Assembly (NCBI RefSeq): GCF_002161445.1 | Contig: NZ_NFHT01000002.1 | Location: forward strand, 124,001-188,000 | DNA length: 64,000 bases | Source of the DNA: Alistipes sp. An66 | Lineage (GTDB): Bacteria > Bacteroidota > Bacteroidia > Bacteroidales > Rikenellaceae | Direction of reading: 5' to 3' | Shown: positions 25,025-32,972 of the stretch, piece after piece | Position numbering within the stretch: position 1 is the first letter of the stretch | How the letters are laid out: each line of letters starts with the position of its first letter | The notes under the pieces: generated by a model | What the model saw: only the letters and a program-made list of their open reading frames with translations | What the model was told of the DNA's origin: nothing | Databases searched by the model: none | Position numbers and translations under genes: made by a program

Positions 25025-25483
25025 ATGAAAACCTTCAATTACGCATCGACCTCGTCGATCAAGGAGAATCTGATCTCGCTGATTCTGGGCATCGCCCTGA
25101 TCGTCTTTCCGCTCGTTCACCCCTTCGGGATCCGCATCGGCGCCAAACCGATCCTCGGCCCCGTGCCGACGACGATCCTGATGATCATCGCCGGACTCTA
25201 CATGCTCTACTCGGCCTACCGCAAGATCCGTCAGGCCCGAGCCCTGTCGGCAAAGGGCGGCACCATCACCGTGGAGGACGACCGGGTAACCTATCCGGTA
25301 ATCCGCAAGGGCAATGTCGAAAAGGAATCCTTCGCGATCTCCGAAGTATCGAACCTCGCGTATGCCGAGGACGACGGCATCCTGACCGTTGTGCTCAACG
25401 ACGGCAAGACGGTCAAGTTCGACGTCGACTTCTTCGACAGCCTCGACACGCTCAAAGAGTTCTCCGCCCTGCTGCAGAAGTAA
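25025..25483 (+). CDS. Small membrane protein with PH-like domain
   Basis: 152 residues. Two hydrophobic helices (LISLILGIALIVFPLVHPFG, about 17-36; TTILMIIAGLYMLYSAY, about 49-65) are followed by an antiparallel beta-rich segment of 80 residues (GGTITVEDDRVTYPVIRKGN, ESFAISEVSNLAYAEDDGIL, LNDGKTVKFDVDFFD) that resembles a bacterial PH-like domain. Likely anchored in the inner membrane with the domain in the cytoplasm. It lies 127 bp after the protease gene and probably ends that operon. Confidence 0.75.
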   Translation: MKTFNYASTSSIKENLISLILGIALIVFPLVHPFGIRIGAKPILGPVPTTILMIIAGLYMLYSAYRKIRQARALSAKGGTITVEDDRVTYPVIRKGNVEKESFAISEVSNLAYAEDDGILTVVLNDGKTVKFDVDFFDSLDTLKEFSALLQK

Positions 25484-25753
25484 TCCGCATGCTTTGTCGG
25501 GAGGGGCGTCGTAGCACGAAGCGGATACGGCGTCCCCGTTTTTTCAGGCCGTTTCATGGCAACACTTCGTCATGCCGGAACGAGACAGCGACAAAGGAGG
25601 ACGAAGAAGCCCAGCCCGAAGCAATCGGGTCCCGCGACAAACTTCCGGCAACATGACTCGAACCGGCAGTTTTTTACAAATTATCTCCCTAATGGCATCC
25701 GGCTTCTCAAAATAATGCTTAACTTTACGAACAACCTCAATATGCCTGGTAGC

Positions 25754-26392
25754 ATGAATACAAGAATCCTTCGTTTCACGCTGTTGACGCTGCTGTGCAC
25801 CATGGCACTTTCCGTGGCTCACGCTGCCTCGACCGTTCAGGGGCGCATCTACCTCAAGAACGGACGCGTCATCGAATGCGGCGAAAAAGACCGCATCGAA
25901 CTCCCCAAACACGCACAGGACGTCAAACTGCTGCGCCGTGCTTTCTACAAGGACAAGAGCAAGGAGATCTATCGCTACGAGGAGATCGACTCGATCGTCT
26001 GCTGGCACGCCACGGCACCTGAACATCCACAGAAGTTTATCCCCGCAGGGAAAGTCGGCTGGCTGTGGGTCTATTTCGAGACGCCTCATATCTGCGTCGG
26101 CGTCTTCGCCCAGAAGGGATACGGCGTCGATTCGAACGGCGGCATCGAGGTGCTGGTCAAGTATCGCTATCTGAGCCGTTCGCGCACGGCATACTACCTG
26201 CGCAAGGCGGGCGAGGAGGAGTTCTACGACGCCGGATCGGCCAGCCGCCGGGGCAAGGATCGTTTCCGCGAATCGGTGGCGGCCTACGTCTCCGACGATC
26301 CCGAACTCGCCGGGCGGATCTTGCAGTCAAATACCTCCGACCGCAGCAAGACCATCCTGATGCTCGAAGCCTACAACCCCGAAAAGAATTGA
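25754..26392 (+). CDS. Secreted protein of unknown function, paralogue of the next gene product
   Basis: 212 residues. Start 25754 places a clean signal peptide (ILRFTLLTLLCTMALSVAHAA) at the N-terminus; the frame continues upstream to 25556 without coding support, and an ATG at 25742 would add four residues. The mature protein begins VQGRIYLKNGRVIECGEKDR, then YRYEEIDSIVCWHATAPEHP and ETPHICVGVFAQKGYGVD. Similar signature positions recur in the protein from 26419, so the two are probably diverged duplicates. No family recognised. 270 bp separate it from the PH-like gene, so it may have its own promoter. Confidence 0.75.
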   Translation: MNTRILRFTLLTLLCTMALSVAHAASTVQGRIYLKNGRVIECGEKDRIELPKHAQDVKLLRRAFYKDKSKEIYRYEEIDSIVCWHATAPEHPQKFIPAGKVGWLWVYFETPHICVGVFAQKGYGVDSNGGIEVLVKYRYLSRSRTAYYLRKAGEEEFYDAGSASRRGKDRFRESVAAYVSDDPELAGRILQSNTSDRSKTILMLEAYNPEKN

Positions 26393-26418
26393 ATGTTTAA
26401 CAACGAACCTGAAACAAG

Positions 26419-27168
26419 ATGAAACACTTTTTCTTTGGTGCGTTAGCTGCATTAGCCACCATCGGCATGATCTTCCGTGCCGACGCCAAGAATCCCGAAG
26501 ATGCGGAGTCGGATCATGTGATCGTCACCCTCAAATCGGGCGAGAAGGTCGACTGCTACGTCCATCGGGGCTGGCACGCCGAGAATTCGGTATTCAAGAA
26601 GGAGAACTACTCGTTCAAGGTCACGAAAACGCCCGACGACAAGGAGCCGATCGAATATACGGCCGACGATGTCGTGAGCATCGACTATGTCGAGACGACC
26701 GAGAACCATCCCGACGGTCTGCGCTGGGAGTCGCATCCGCTCGCCAAGCCCAACTTCGCAAGCCGCTACCACACGATGCAGGTGCTCTTCTGCGTCAACA
26801 AGGTGGGCAAGAACGCCACGACCTACTGGTGGAAAATATGGGTTTCATCCGGAATAAACGGCATGGGCCGATCGCTCCAAACCAACTACGGCGTCCGTTT
26901 CCACAACGATCCCGAAGGGATTGTCTACCCCTACACGCTGGTCAATTCGGTGCTGATGAAGGACCGCTACCCGGGCTTGCAGGATTTCTGCAAGAAATGG
27001 TTCAAGGGTCCTGAAGGAAAGGTCCACGACAAGGAGGCCGAGGAGAACGACTCCTGGATCCTCGACATGTACGACGCCTATCTGGCCGGGATGGGCGACG
27101 AGGCGGCCAATCTGCCCTATCCCATTCCCGACAAGAAAAAAGCCTCCGGGAAGTCGGACAAAGAGTAA
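26419..27168 (+). CDS. Secreted protein of unknown function, paralogue of the preceding gene product
   Basis: 249 residues with a signal peptide (HFFFGALAALATIGMIFRADA). The mature part starts VIVTLKSGEKVDCYVHRGWH and continues DDVVSIDYVETTENHPDGLRW and ASRYHTMQVLFCVNKVG, aligning in outline with VYLKNGRVIEC... EIDSIVCWHATAPEHP of its neighbour. C-terminal tail is Lys-rich (PDKKKASGKSDKE). The gene starts 26 bp after its neighbour and is followed by a leftward terminator at 27267-27302. Function unknown. Confidence 0.78.
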   Translation: MKHFFFGALAALATIGMIFRADAKNPEDAESDHVIVTLKSGEKVDCYVHRGWHAENSVFKKENYSFKVTKTPDDKEPIEYTADDVVSIDYVETTENHPDGLRWESHPLAKPNFASRYHTMQVLFCVNKVGKNATTYWWKIWVSSGINGMGRSLQTNYGVRFHNDPEGIVYPYTLVNSVLMKDRYPGLQDFCKKWFKGPEGKVHDKEAEENDSWILDMYDAYLAGMGDEAANLPYPIPDKKKASGKSDKE

Positions 27169-27266
27169 CCGGGACCGGGGATCTCTGTCCAAAGCCGAAA
27201 GGATTCCCAGACAAAGAATCGCTCCGCATCAGCGCACGTGCCCGCCGGGGGTTCACACACTCACTC

Positions 27267-27302
27267 AAAAAAAGGAGAGGATCACCGTCACGGCTCCTCT
27301 CC
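27267..27302 (-). terminator. Intrinsic terminator of the phase-variable SusCD operon
   Basis: On the minus strand GGAGAGGA pairs with TCCTCTCC (27295-27302 with 27274-27281) and is followed by seven T residues (27267-27273). It lies 70 bp after the lipid-binding lipoprotein gene. Confidence 0.85.
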
Positions 27303-27373
27303 GAATAAACATTTCCGGCCAAAACTCAATTCATTGCATCATTGATAGAAATGTTTACCTTGCTTCCTGACCA

Positions 27374-28027
27374 TCACGGCCACAAGTTATTATCAATGAA
27401 ATCAGAGTAATCCTGCATGTCCTCGTTCCAGCCGGTATTCTTCATCCCCTTGACGACATACTCCTTCATGGTCGCATCGGGATTCGTGCGGCTGTATGTA
27501 AATTCGATCGCATCGGCCTTGTATCCGGTCTTCGTATCAACTCCATTCTTCACAACCTTGCCGCCGGTGACCGTCACCTTGTAACCGTCACGATCCACAT
27601 ATCCGCTGTAACCCGCCGTATAGTAGGTCATGCCCAGATATATGTTGTTGCAGAATTGAGGCTGGGAAGCGTCCGATTCCGAACACGAGAACGTCAGATC
27701 CTTCGTATTGCAGGAAAGTCTGAATTGAAGCGCATCCAGAAAAATCGCGCTGATTTGATCCTGCGTATTGGTCGTATAGTGTTCGATCTTGCAGTCGGTA
27801 AGCGTCATCCACATGGCATCCGCATCATTGTTGGTCGTATTCGTAACCAGAATATCGAACACCGTGACCGGAGTCGTCAGATCGCTCGCATCATAGGCGA
27901 AACAGATCCACTGTCCGTCGAAATCGGCAACCGCCGTCATCTCGGGATCGTCCGCCTTATAAGTCTCACAGGCTGCGAAACCAAAGGCCAGAACGACGGC
28001 AAACAACATTTTCAATATCTTTTTCAT
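27374..28027 (-). CDS. Lipid-binding-type lipoprotein of a SusCD operon
   Basis: 217 residues. Signal and lipobox LAFGFAACE. The mature part resembles the lipid-binding putative hydrolase family common behind SusCD pairs in Bacteroidales: ADFDGQWICFAYD, FDILVTNTTNNDADAMWMTL, YKVTVTGGKVVKNGVDTKTG, ADAIEFTYSRTNPDATMKEY and a C-terminal VKGMKNTGWNEDM, matching the usual ...GxRxTGFxED ending. A lipocalin-like beta-barrel is expected. It probably lies at the cell surface with SusD and may bind or process the ligand. 40 bp after susD and followed by a strong terminator. Confidence 0.7.
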   Translation of the reverse strand: MKKILKMLFAVVLAFGFAACETYKADDPEMTAVADFDGQWICFAYDASDLTTPVTVFDILVTNTTNNDADAMWMTLTDCKIEHYTTNTQDQISAIFLDALQFRLSCNTKDLTFSCSESDASQPQFCNNIYLGMTYYTAGYSGYVDRDGYKVTVTGGKVVKNGVDTKTGYKADAIEFTYSRTNPDATMKEYVVKGMKNTGWNEDMQDYSDFIDNNLWP

Positions 28028-28067
28028 ATCTTGTCCGTTCTTTTAAATTTAACCAACTGTACTGAAC

Positions 28068-29477
28068 CTATTTGTGCCACCACATCTTGGTGTTGAGGGG
28101 CACTACGTCCGGAGCGTTGGGGTTGAAGTCCGTCGACGTGTAAGGATAGAGGAAACGATAGGGATAGTCATTCAGGACTCCTTTCGACGAAGTAAGCGTC
28201 GTCCCTCGCGTCGGATAGCCCGTGCGGTTCATATCGAACCACGCCTCGATCGGCATGCAGCGCACATTGGCAGCCCACTTCTGGTTGATGATCTGCTCGA
28301 CCATCTGCTCGGCCGTACCGTCGCTCTTGAAGGCATAATCGCCGGCGATGAACGTGTCGGCGCCCTCGCAGCCGCAACGGGCGAAGGCCGCGCGGATCGC
28401 CGCCTCATAGTTGCTTTGGGCATTCGCAGCGTCATTCAGACGGGCATACGCCTCGGCTTTCAGGAAAAGAGCCTCGTCGATCGTGGCGAAATAGACCGGA
28501 TCCGTGGCTCCGAGACGGAGGCGGTTCGCCTGTTCCAGCATCGGCCGGATCCCATAGGCCACGCCAAGGAGCTCTCCATCCGTCTCATAATAGTAGGCCA
28601 GACGAGGATCGCTCTCATCCAGGATATTGAGAATATCCGAGCAGCAACGGATGTTGGCGGTCGTGTTCAACTGACGACGGTCGCTCTCGTACAACGGATT
28701 CGACTTGTCGGCCTGATCCAGGAAGTTGTCGAAGGCCGCATCCTGCGTGTCGAGCAGGTTGTTTTCGGTCAGCAACGTCTGGATCTTGGTCTTGTTGGCA
28801 TCGAAATCACGCATCAGCACCCGCAGGTAGAGCGTATTGGCGAATTTCACCCACTGCTCCATGTCGCCGCCGAAGATCATGTCCGACGTGGTGGAGGTAT
28901 TCGTCTCCTCATCGGTTGCCAGCTGCGCGGCATCCATCGCGCGAAGTTCTTCCAACAGGCCGACGATCACCTCCTGCATCTTCTCCCCGCTGTCGAAATG
29001 CGGGGTCGTGTTGGTTTCGTCGCCCAGACAGCCCTCCGTATAGGCCACCTCGTCATAGAGGCTCGTCAACAGATAGAGGTTGTAGGCCAGCAGGGCCTTG
29101 GCCTCGAAAACGAAGTTCGAGACATTGGACTCGCCCTCGCACTGCGCCAGAATCGTCTTGATCGACGGGAAGACCCGCGAATAGATATAGGCCCACGGGT
29201 TGGTGAAGTAGGACGACTGCGTATTGAGGTTGTAGGTCATGATGTCCACATACTGGTTGGTCTCATTGCACTGCACCACATACTGCGACCAGAAATAACC
29301 CACCAGCGTCAGTTCGTACCCCACCTTGTCCGCCGTTTCAAGCGCTACGGTAGGCAACAGCGCCGTCTTGTCCGCATCGCTGACATAGTTCGGGTTCTCG
29401 TTGATATCCAACCAGTCCCGGCATCCACTCAACACGGTCGAGAGAAGGATGGAAAATATGACAATGATTTTTTTCAT
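28068..29477 (-). CDS. SusD-like outer-membrane lipoprotein of the phase-variable operon
   Basis: 469 residues. Lipobox LSTVLSGCRDWLDIN with the characteristic WLDINENPNYVSDADKTALLPT start, which marks the SusD/RagB-like 2 class. Family helices include WAYIYSRVFPSIKTIL, EAKALLAYNLYLLTSLYDEVAY, and a C-terminal EEQIINQKWAANVRCMPIEAWFDMNRTGYPT-type segment. The end (NPNAPDVVPLNTKMWWHK) is the usual MWW terminus of this class. It binds the nutrient over the SusC pore. Located 25 bp after susC; expression depends on the invertible promoter at 32762-32965. Confidence 0.93.
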   Translation of the reverse strand: MKKIIVIFSILLSTVLSGCRDWLDINENPNYVSDADKTALLPTVALETADKVGYELTLVGYFWSQYVVQCNETNQYVDIMTYNLNTQSSYFTNPWAYIYSRVFPSIKTILAQCEGESNVSNFVFEAKALLAYNLYLLTSLYDEVAYTEGCLGDETNTTPHFDSGEKMQEVIVGLLEELRAMDAAQLATDEETNTSTTSDMIFGGDMEQWVKFANTLYLRVLMRDFDANKTKIQTLLTENNLLDTQDAAFDNFLDQADKSNPLYESDRRQLNTTANIRCCSDILNILDESDPRLAYYYETDGELLGVAYGIRPMLEQANRLRLGATDPVYFATIDEALFLKAEAYARLNDAANAQSNYEAAIRAAFARCGCEGADTFIAGDYAFKSDGTAEQMVEQIINQKWAANVRCMPIEAWFDMNRTGYPTRGTTLTSSKGVLNDYPYRFLYPYTSTDFNPNAPDVVPLNTKMWWHK

Positions 29478-29502
29478 AACGATATCTTCTTAAATGGGAC
29501 GT

Positions 29503-32500
29503 TTAGAAAATGATTTTGATGCTGCCGCCGAAGGTCCGCGTCGTCGGGGCGGAGTAGAACTCGCCGAACTGCGACGTGAGGTCGTTGCCGTAGTTGGTCA
29601 TGTCCGGGTCGATGAGGCCCTGGGTCGGCGTCCACATCAGCAGGTTGCGGCCCACCAGCGAGACGTCGATGCCCGTCAGCCACTTCACGCCGGCGAACCA
29701 CTTGCGCGGAAGACGGTACGTGAGGTTGATCTCGCGGAGTTTCAGGTAGGTCTTGTCGAGCAGGTCGTCCCGGTAACGCTCGTTGTTGGAGTTCGAATAC
29801 CAGTAATTGCTCAGCGTGTTATAGGCCGTAATGGGGATGTTGTTCTCATGGTATTCGCCATCTTCGCCCACATACACCGCATTGGGCACGACGAACGAAT
29901 CACGCATGTTGTAGAGCGTCTCCTCGGCGTTTCCGTTGAAGTAGACGATGCTCTTCGTCGCCGAATACATTTTGCCGCCGTAACGCCAGTCGAACGAGAA
30001 GCCCAGCGACAGATCCTTCCAGCGGATCGTGTTGTTGAAGCCCATCGTGAACTTCGGATCCGCATATCCGATGATCTCCGTCTCGGTCGACGAGAGAACC
30101 GGATAACCCGTCGTGGAGCTGACGATCGTCTTTCCGTAGTAAGGGCTCGACTCGTCCTGCACGGTCTCGGTCTTGTAATAGGTCCAGGTTCCCATCGGCT
30201 GTCCTACGATCGCTTTCAGCTGGGGTCCCGTGGTCAGACCGTAGATCGTGGTCTCCGTCACGTCGTCCCACAACTCCTTGACTTCGTTCTTGTTCTTCGA
30301 GAAGGTGTAGGTGAAATCCCACTCCCAGTCCTTCGTCCGCACGGGAACCAGACCGACCGTCAGTTCGATACCGCGGTTCTGGACGAGACCCACGTTGCGC
30401 ACCTGCGAGGTATAGCCCGATTCGGGCGCCAGGTCGGCCGAGATGATCTGATCCCGGGTCTTCTTGTTATAATAGGCGATGTCGAAGTTGACGCGGTTCT
30501 GGAACAGACGGATGTCGGCACCGACCTCCCATTCGGTGGAGATCTCCGGCCGGAGGCTCGTCGCCGGCATGCGCGTCGACTGCAAGAGACCCGAGAAACT
30601 GTTCAGCGGGAACGTCAGACTGCCGAAACCGCCCGTAGCGCTTCCCAGAACATAGTAGGTCGACGTATAGTAGGGTGAAGCGTCGTTACCGGTCTGTCCG
30701 TAACCGCCGCGGAGTTTCAGGAAGCTCAACACATTGCTGCGGATCGACGGGAAGAGGTCCGTCAGCACCACCGAGACGTTGGCGCCCCAGTAGAAGAACG
30801 AGTTGTCGTCGATGGGCAGCGTCGACGACCAGTCGTTACGCGCCGAGAGCGTCAGGTAGATGGCGTCGCGCCAGCCCAGGTCGGCCTGTCCGTAGAGACC
30901 GAGCAGACGGCGGCGCTCGAAATAGGACGACGACGTGGGGATCGCACCGCTCGTATTGTCGAAGCTCGGCCACTCCTCGACAGCCAGGCCCGTCAGCGAA
31001 CCGGCCACATAGGAGGCCGTGCGCTGGTTGAGGTTCCAGCCCGCCGCAGCGTGCAGCGACCAGTCGCGGCCGAAACGGTAGTCGGCATTGAGCAGGATGT
31101 TGGCATCGATCTGGTTGCTTCGGCGGGCGATCTCCTGATAGGAGCCCTGCTCCGTCGAACCGCCCTCCACTGCCGTATACGATCCGGGCAGGAAGGTCCA
31201 AAGGTCGTTATAGTACTTTTCGGTCGAATTGTCGAAGTCGCCGCCCAGACGGCCGATCAGTTGCAGGCCCTTGCAGAGCTGGAAGCCCAACTCGATGTTG
31301 CCGTAGACGCGGTCGTCCTGATAGGTCGAATAGTTGTGGTCCAGTGTCCACCACGGGTTCTGGGCATAGGGCGTATAGAAGTTGTTGGCGTTGTTGTAGA
31401 TGTTGTCGTAATCTTTCAGATCGCCGTAGTCGATGTCGACCGGATACTGCAAGATATCCTGATAGATGGTCGAACCGCTGCCGCCCTGGCCCGTCATGGC
31501 ATTGCGGACATCCTTGCGCACGTAGGAGATGCCGTAGTTCAGCCATGCCAGTCCGCCCTTGATCTGCGTATTGCCGCGGAACGAAATGGTATTCCGCTTG
31601 TAGTAGTCGTTGTTGCCCGGGAGGATACCGTTCGAATAGGTATTTCCGTAGGAAGCCATGAATCCGCTGGTCTCCGTACCGCCCTGCACCGTGATGGTAT
31701 TGTTGGTTTCGAAGCCGACGTCGTAGAAGTTCTTCAACGAATTCTTCGCATACGAGAAGGGTTTTACCGACATCTCGGCTCCGTCATACCACGCAGCGCC
31801 CGGACGCCAGTAGTTCGGACGGCCGTCGAGGCGGTTGCCCCACGAACCGTTCTCCGTGGGCGAGAAGTTGCCGAAATAGCCGCCTTCGTAGTCATAATAC
31901 CAGCCCTGACCGAACTGGTCCTGCAACTGCGGGATGCGCAGCACGGTGCTGGCCATGAACGAACCGTCGTAGGTGACGGTCACGTCCTCGTTCTGACGGC
32001 CCCGCTTGGTGGTGATGATGATCACGCCGTTGCCGGCCCGCGAACCGTAGAGCGCCGTAGCCGAAGCGCCTTTGAGCACCGTGATCGACTCGATCTCGTC
32101 GGGATTCACGTCGGCGGCCTGGTTGCCGAAGTCGATCGAGTTGTCCAGATCCTGCGTTCCCATCGTGGAGTTCGAGATGGGCACGCCGTCGACGACGTAA
32201 AGGGGCTGGTTGCTGCCCGTCAGCGAGGAGTAGCCGCGGACGATGACCTTCTGCGAGGTGCCGGTACCTCCCGACGAGGAGATCTGCATACCGGCCACCT
32301 TGCCGATCAGACCCGACATGGCGTCGGCGGCACGACCCTTGGCGATCTCGTCGGCCCGGACCGTCGATGAGGCGTATCCCAGAGTACGCTCCTGACGCGT
32401 AAGGCCGAGGGCCGTGATGACGACGTTGTCCAGACCGATCGCATCGTCCTGCATGACGACGTCGATCGTCGTCCGGTCGTTGATCGCAATGGTCTGCGTC

Positions 32501-32730
32501 TGCATGCCGATGAACGAGAACTGCAAGGTTTCGCCCTTACGAACATCCAACGTGTATTGTCCGTCAGCATTCGTGCTGGTACCCACATGTGTGCCGTCCA
32601 CGACAACCGTCACTCCCGCAATCGGTTTCCCCTCGGTTGAGGTAACCGTACCGGAAACTTTCTTACTTTGAGCCGAAGCATAAATGCTGCAACTCAAAAC
32701 GGCCATGAAGAGTAGTACAAGTTTTCTCAT
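29503..32730 (-). CDS. SusC/RagA family TonB-dependent transporter without STN domain
   Basis: 1075 residues. Signal peptide (VLLFMAVLSCSIYASAQ), then directly the carboxypeptidase-D-like domain (SGTVTSTEGKPIAGVTVVVDG), plug with the SusC signature SATALYGSRAGNGVIIITTKRG, and a barrel ending in GGSIKIIF. There is no STN domain, so it should not be controlled by a FecR partner, in contrast to the SusC proteins of loci A and B. Upstream, between this start and the recombinase gene, lies a segment bounded by 17-bp inverted repeats containing a promoter that points away. In this orientation transcription should be OFF. Confidence 0.95.
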   Translation of the reverse strand: MRKLVLLFMAVLSCSIYASAQSKKVSGTVTSTEGKPIAGVTVVVDGTHVGTSTNADGQYTLDVRKGETLQFSFIGMQTQTIAINDRTTIDVVMQDDAIGLDNVVITALGLTRQERTLGYASSTVRADEIAKGRAADAMSGLIGKVAGMQISSSGGTGTSQKVIVRGYSSLTGSNQPLYVVDGVPISNSTMGTQDLDNSIDFGNQAADVNPDEIESITVLKGASATALYGSRAGNGVIIITTKRGRQNEDVTVTYDGSFMASTVLRIPQLQDQFGQGWYYDYEGGYFGNFSPTENGSWGNRLDGRPNYWRPGAAWYDGAEMSVKPFSYAKNSLKNFYDVGFETNNTITVQGGTETSGFMASYGNTYSNGILPGNNDYYKRNTISFRGNTQIKGGLAWLNYGISYVRKDVRNAMTGQGGSGSTIYQDILQYPVDIDYGDLKDYDNIYNNANNFYTPYAQNPWWTLDHNYSTYQDDRVYGNIELGFQLCKGLQLIGRLGGDFDNSTEKYYNDLWTFLPGSYTAVEGGSTEQGSYQEIARRSNQIDANILLNADYRFGRDWSLHAAAGWNLNQRTASYVAGSLTGLAVEEWPSFDNTSGAIPTSSSYFERRRLLGLYGQADLGWRDAIYLTLSARNDWSSTLPIDDNSFFYWGANVSVVLTDLFPSIRSNVLSFLKLRGGYGQTGNDASPYYTSTYYVLGSATGGFGSLTFPLNSFSGLLQSTRMPATSLRPEISTEWEVGADIRLFQNRVNFDIAYYNKKTRDQIISADLAPESGYTSQVRNVGLVQNRGIELTVGLVPVRTKDWEWDFTYTFSKNKNEVKELWDDVTETTIYGLTTGPQLKAIVGQPMGTWTYYKTETVQDESSPYYGKTIVSSTTGYPVLSSTETEIIGYADPKFTMGFNNTIRWKDLSLGFSFDWRYGGKMYSATKSIVYFNGNAEETLYNMRDSFVVPNAVYVGEDGEYHENNIPITAYNTLSNYWYSNSNNERYRDDLLDKTYLKLREINLTYRLPRKWFAGVKWLTGIDVSLVGRNLLMWTPTQGLIDPDMTNYGNDLTSQFGEFYSAPTTRTFGGSIKIIF

Positions 32731-32761
32731 AAACCTAAATTTGAATTAATAATTTTAAAAA

Positions 32762-32778
32762 TATCTCTTTTCAAGAGA
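32762..32778. repeat. Left inverted repeat of the invertible promoter
   Basis: TATCTCTTTTCAAGAGA, 31 bp upstream of the susC start codon. It is the exact reverse complement of 32949-32965. The site is itself a near-palindrome (7-bp arms ATCTCTT/AAGAGAT around TTC), the form expected of a recombinase half-site pair. Confidence 0.92.
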
Positions 32779-32948
32779 TGTGATTACAATTTGAAACTTG
32801 TCGAAATATGGCTTCCAGTATACTTGCAGCTGCATTTTTTGTCATTTTTGTCTGAAAAAGTATGACCAAACAGGATGAAATGCTTCAAATATGTAAACAG
32901 ATCATTGCGAATACCGTTTTTTTACTTATATTTGCCTTGTCGGAATCG
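32779..32948. promoter_or_regulatory. Invertible 170-bp promoter segment, OFF orientation for susC
   Basis: Bounded by inverted repeats and adjoining a tyrosine recombinase gene. It holds one consensus promoter, read on the plus strand (TTG 32905-32907, N19, TATATTTG 32927-32934), pointing away from susC. No TAnnTTTG faces susC; the nearest is CATATTTC. Inversion would put the promoter about 60 bp upstream of the susC start with transcription entering the repeat first. Confidence 0.88.
32905..32934 (+). promoter_or_regulatory. Consensus promoter inside the invertible segment
   Basis: TTG at 32905-32907, exactly 19 bp, TATATTTG at 32927-32934, the primary sigma consensus of Bacteroidota. In this orientation it fires rightward and would produce an antisense transcript across the recombinase gene. 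Confidence 0.85.
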
Positions 32949-32965
32949 TCTCTTGAAAAGAGATA
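32949..32965. repeat. Right inverted repeat of the invertible promoter
   Basis: TCTCTTGAAAAGAGATA, reverse complement of 32762-32778 over 17 bases. It ends seven bases before the recombinase stop codon at 32973. Confidence 0.92.
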
Positions 32966-32972
32966 CAAACCG

